Of a DNA stretch of 6,620 bases, positions 5,438 through 6,620 are shown in pieces (within the stretch, counting starts at the first letter, position 1; every line of letters begins with the position of its first letter). The position numbers were made by a program, and so were the translations under genes. The notes beneath the pieces are model-generated. The model had not been told where the DNA came from. It saw only the letters and a program-made list of their open reading frames with translations, and ran no database searches. Source of the stretch: Sphingomonadales bacterium (GTDB lineage: Bacteria > Pseudomonadota > Alphaproteobacteria > Sphingomonadales > Sphingomonadaceae). Location: positions 1-6,620 of the forward strand of contig JAGWUU010000179.1 in the NCBI GenBank assembly GCA_028868335.1. The letters are read 5' to 3'.

Positions 5438-5914
5438 TCAGATGAACTCGATCCGGTCGACCACGTAGAACCGGTCACCCGAGGGCACCGTCACTTCGAT
5501 TTCGTCTTCGACCCGGCGGCCGATCAGCGCCTTGCCCAGCGGCGAGTTGTAACTGATCCGGCCAACCTTGGCGTCCGCCTCATAGGGGCCGACGATCTGG
5601 TAGCGGACTGCCTTGTCATTATCGTCCAGCAGCGTCACCGTGGCGCCGAAGATAATCCGGTCGCCGGAAAGCGTTGCGGGGTCGATGATCTGCGAACGGC
5701 TGACCTTGTCCTCAAGATCGGCGATCGAGGCTTCGACCTGTCCCTGACGCTCCTTGGCGGCGTGGTATTCGGCGTTCTCCGAAAGATCGCCGTGGGCGCG
5801 TGCTTCCTCGATCGCATCGACGATCTTCGGCCGCTCCTCGCGCAGCGCCTTCAGCTCGACGATCAGCTTTTCATAGCCTTCCGCCAGCATCGGCAGCTTC
5901 TCGACACTTGCCAT
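5438..5914 (-). CDS. greA: Transcript cleavage factor GreA
   Basis: GreA inserts its coiled coil into the secondary channel of stalled RNA polymerase and stimulates cleavage of the backtracked RNA 3' end. The 158-residue product is exactly the family length. The N-terminal coiled coil (about 10-75) carries the tip motif GDLSENAEY with the essential acidic Asp43 and Glu46. The C-terminal FKBP-like domain (about 80-158) has the signature SYNSPLGKALIG (121-132). MASVEKLPMLAEGYEKL is the usual alphaproteobacterial start, giving the ATG at 5914. GGAGG (5927-5931) is 12 nt upstream, a long spacing. An in-frame ATG at 5926 directly abuts that site and is too close to be used well. The gene follows carB by 113 bp on the same strand and is probably transcribed with it. 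Confidence 0.97.
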   Translation of the reverse strand: MASVEKLPMLAEGYEKLIVELKALREERPKIVDAIEEARAHGDLSENAEYHAAKERQGQVEASIADLEDKVSRSQIIDPATLSGDRIIFGATVTLLDDNDKAVRYQIVGPYEADAKVGRISYNSPLGKALIGRRVEDEIEVTVPSGDRFYVVDRIEFI

Positions 5915-5967
5915 GTCCGTATTCATCCTCCGTGGCGCCCCCGCCCGCAGAGCGTTCAAACCACAGC

Positions 5968-5989
5968 CCCGTGCCGCTTTTGGCACAGG
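5968..5989 (-). other. Hairpin in the carB-greA gap
   Basis: On the carB/greA transcript, CCTGTGCC pairs with GGCACGGG (one G-U pair) around a 6-nt AAAAGC loop. It is 39 nt after the carB stop and has no T-run behind it. It may be a processing or stability element or a partial terminator that sets the greA level. Otherwise the 113-bp gap shows only the greA ribosome-binding site. Confidence 0.35.
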
Positions 5990-6027
5990 ATCGGCCTGTC
6001 TCTGCTGTCGGGAAGACGCGTCAAATT

Positions 6028-6620
6028 TCAGCTATAATAGGCCTGCAGCGACTTTACTTCAAGTTTCGCGCCCTTGACTGCCGCAATTGCCTCCACCGTG
6101 GCCAGCGATGCCGCCGCCGTGGTGAAGTAGGCAACCCTGCCGGTCAGCGCCGAAGCGCGGATCGATTGCGAGTCCTTGAGGCTCTGCCATCCTTCGGTCG
6201 TATTGATGATCAGGGCCACTTCGCCGTCGATGATCTTGTCGACGATATGCGGGCGACCTTCGGCAACCTTGTTGACCCGTTCCACCGGAACCCCGGCGTT
6301 GGTCAGGAATTTGGCGGTTCCGCCGGTGGCGATCAGGGTGAAGCCCTGCTCGACCAGCTTTTGCGCGGCCGGCAGGATCACCGGCTTGTCGCTGTCCTTG
6401 ACCGACATGAACACCACGCCCGCGGTTGGCAGGCGCATCCCCGCGCCAAGCTGGGCCTTGGCGAATGCTTGCGCGAAGGTGGTGTCGATCCCCATCACTT
6501 CGCCGGTCGACTTCATCTCGGGCGACAGCACCGGGTCGACTCCGGGGAACCGCGCGAAGGGGAACACCGCTTCCTTGACCGCCATGTAATCGAATTCGCG
6601 CTTGAACGGCGGGAAAGTCG
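6028..6620 (-). CDS. carB: Carbamoyl-phosphate synthase large subunit, C-terminal part (5' end outside the window)
   Basis: CarB uses ammonia delivered from CarA, bicarbonate and two ATP to make carbamoyl phosphate for arginine and pyrimidine synthesis. Only the last 196 residues are here, and the frame is open to the right edge. The fragment begins with the end of the second ATP-grasp domain (PFKREFDYM, then PGVDPVLSPEMKSTGEVMG at about 25-43). It continues into the MGS-like allosteric domain (about 66-196), which in the E. coli enzyme binds UMP, IMP and ornithine effectors. TGGTAKFL (98-105) and IINTTEG are typical of that domain. It ends LQAYYS, then TGA. The full protein is normally about 1,070-1,110 residues. 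No frameshift is seen. greA follows downstream. Confidence 0.97.
   Translation of the reverse strand, partial: TFPPFKREFDYMAVKEAVFPFARFPGVDPVLSPEMKSTGEVMGIDTTFAQAFAKAQLGAGMRLPTAGVVFMSVKDSDKPVILPAAQKLVEQGFTLIATGGTAKFLTNAGVPVERVNKVAEGRPHIVDKIIDGEVALIINTTEGWQSLKDSQSIRASALTGRVAYFTTAAASLATVEAIAAVKGAKLEVKSLQAYYS

Overview
The window is a GC-rich stretch of an alphaproteobacterial chromosome, most likely from the Sphingomonadales (Sphingomonas/Novosphingobium/Erythrobacter type). That reading rests on how the enolase, GreA and CarB proteins look, on a DUF4170 protein (an alphaproteobacterial family), and on a predicted M13 metallopeptidase. No database search was possible, so the placement is by recognition only. 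I see no insertion sequences, phage genes, tRNA/rRNA genes or CRISPR arrays.

Left part, minus strand (1-2911): enolase (eno, 2911 to 1616) is followed 110 bp downstream by a secreted or lipid-anchored M13 peptidase (1505 to the left edge). The peptidase is truncated by the window before its zinc site.

Middle part, plus strand (3080-4935): four small membrane-associated genes are packed into a likely operon. In order they are a Lys/Ala/Pro-rich protein with a C-terminal membrane anchor, a two-helix holin-X/YqjE-like protein, a small charged protein with a weak membrane segment, and a second protein with a glycine-rich single-helix anchor. The layout resembles the enterobacterial yqjD-yqjE-yqjK stress-associated set, though sequence similarity is only architectural. 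The divergent promoter region between eno and this cassette (2912-3079) holds two near-identical 11-bp sites, GGCAASTTGCA, each with a palindromic core and 23 bp apart. They look like a tandem operator. A DUF4170 gene (5010-5237) follows in the same direction after a 74-bp gap.

Right part, minus strand (5438-6620): the 3' end of carB (pyrimidine/arginine precursor synthesis) lies upstream of greA (transcript cleavage factor), 113 bp apart and probably co-transcribed. Between the convergent DUF4170 and greA genes is a 200-bp non-coding gap. It holds an 11-bp tandem repeat, a long imperfect palindrome (5314-5360) and a GC-rich hairpin, probably serving as a two-way transcription end or as a dispersed palindromic repeat.

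Most of the window is housekeeping. The parts most worth a second look are the four-gene membrane cassette, its paired palindromic sites, and the 5314-5360 palindrome.
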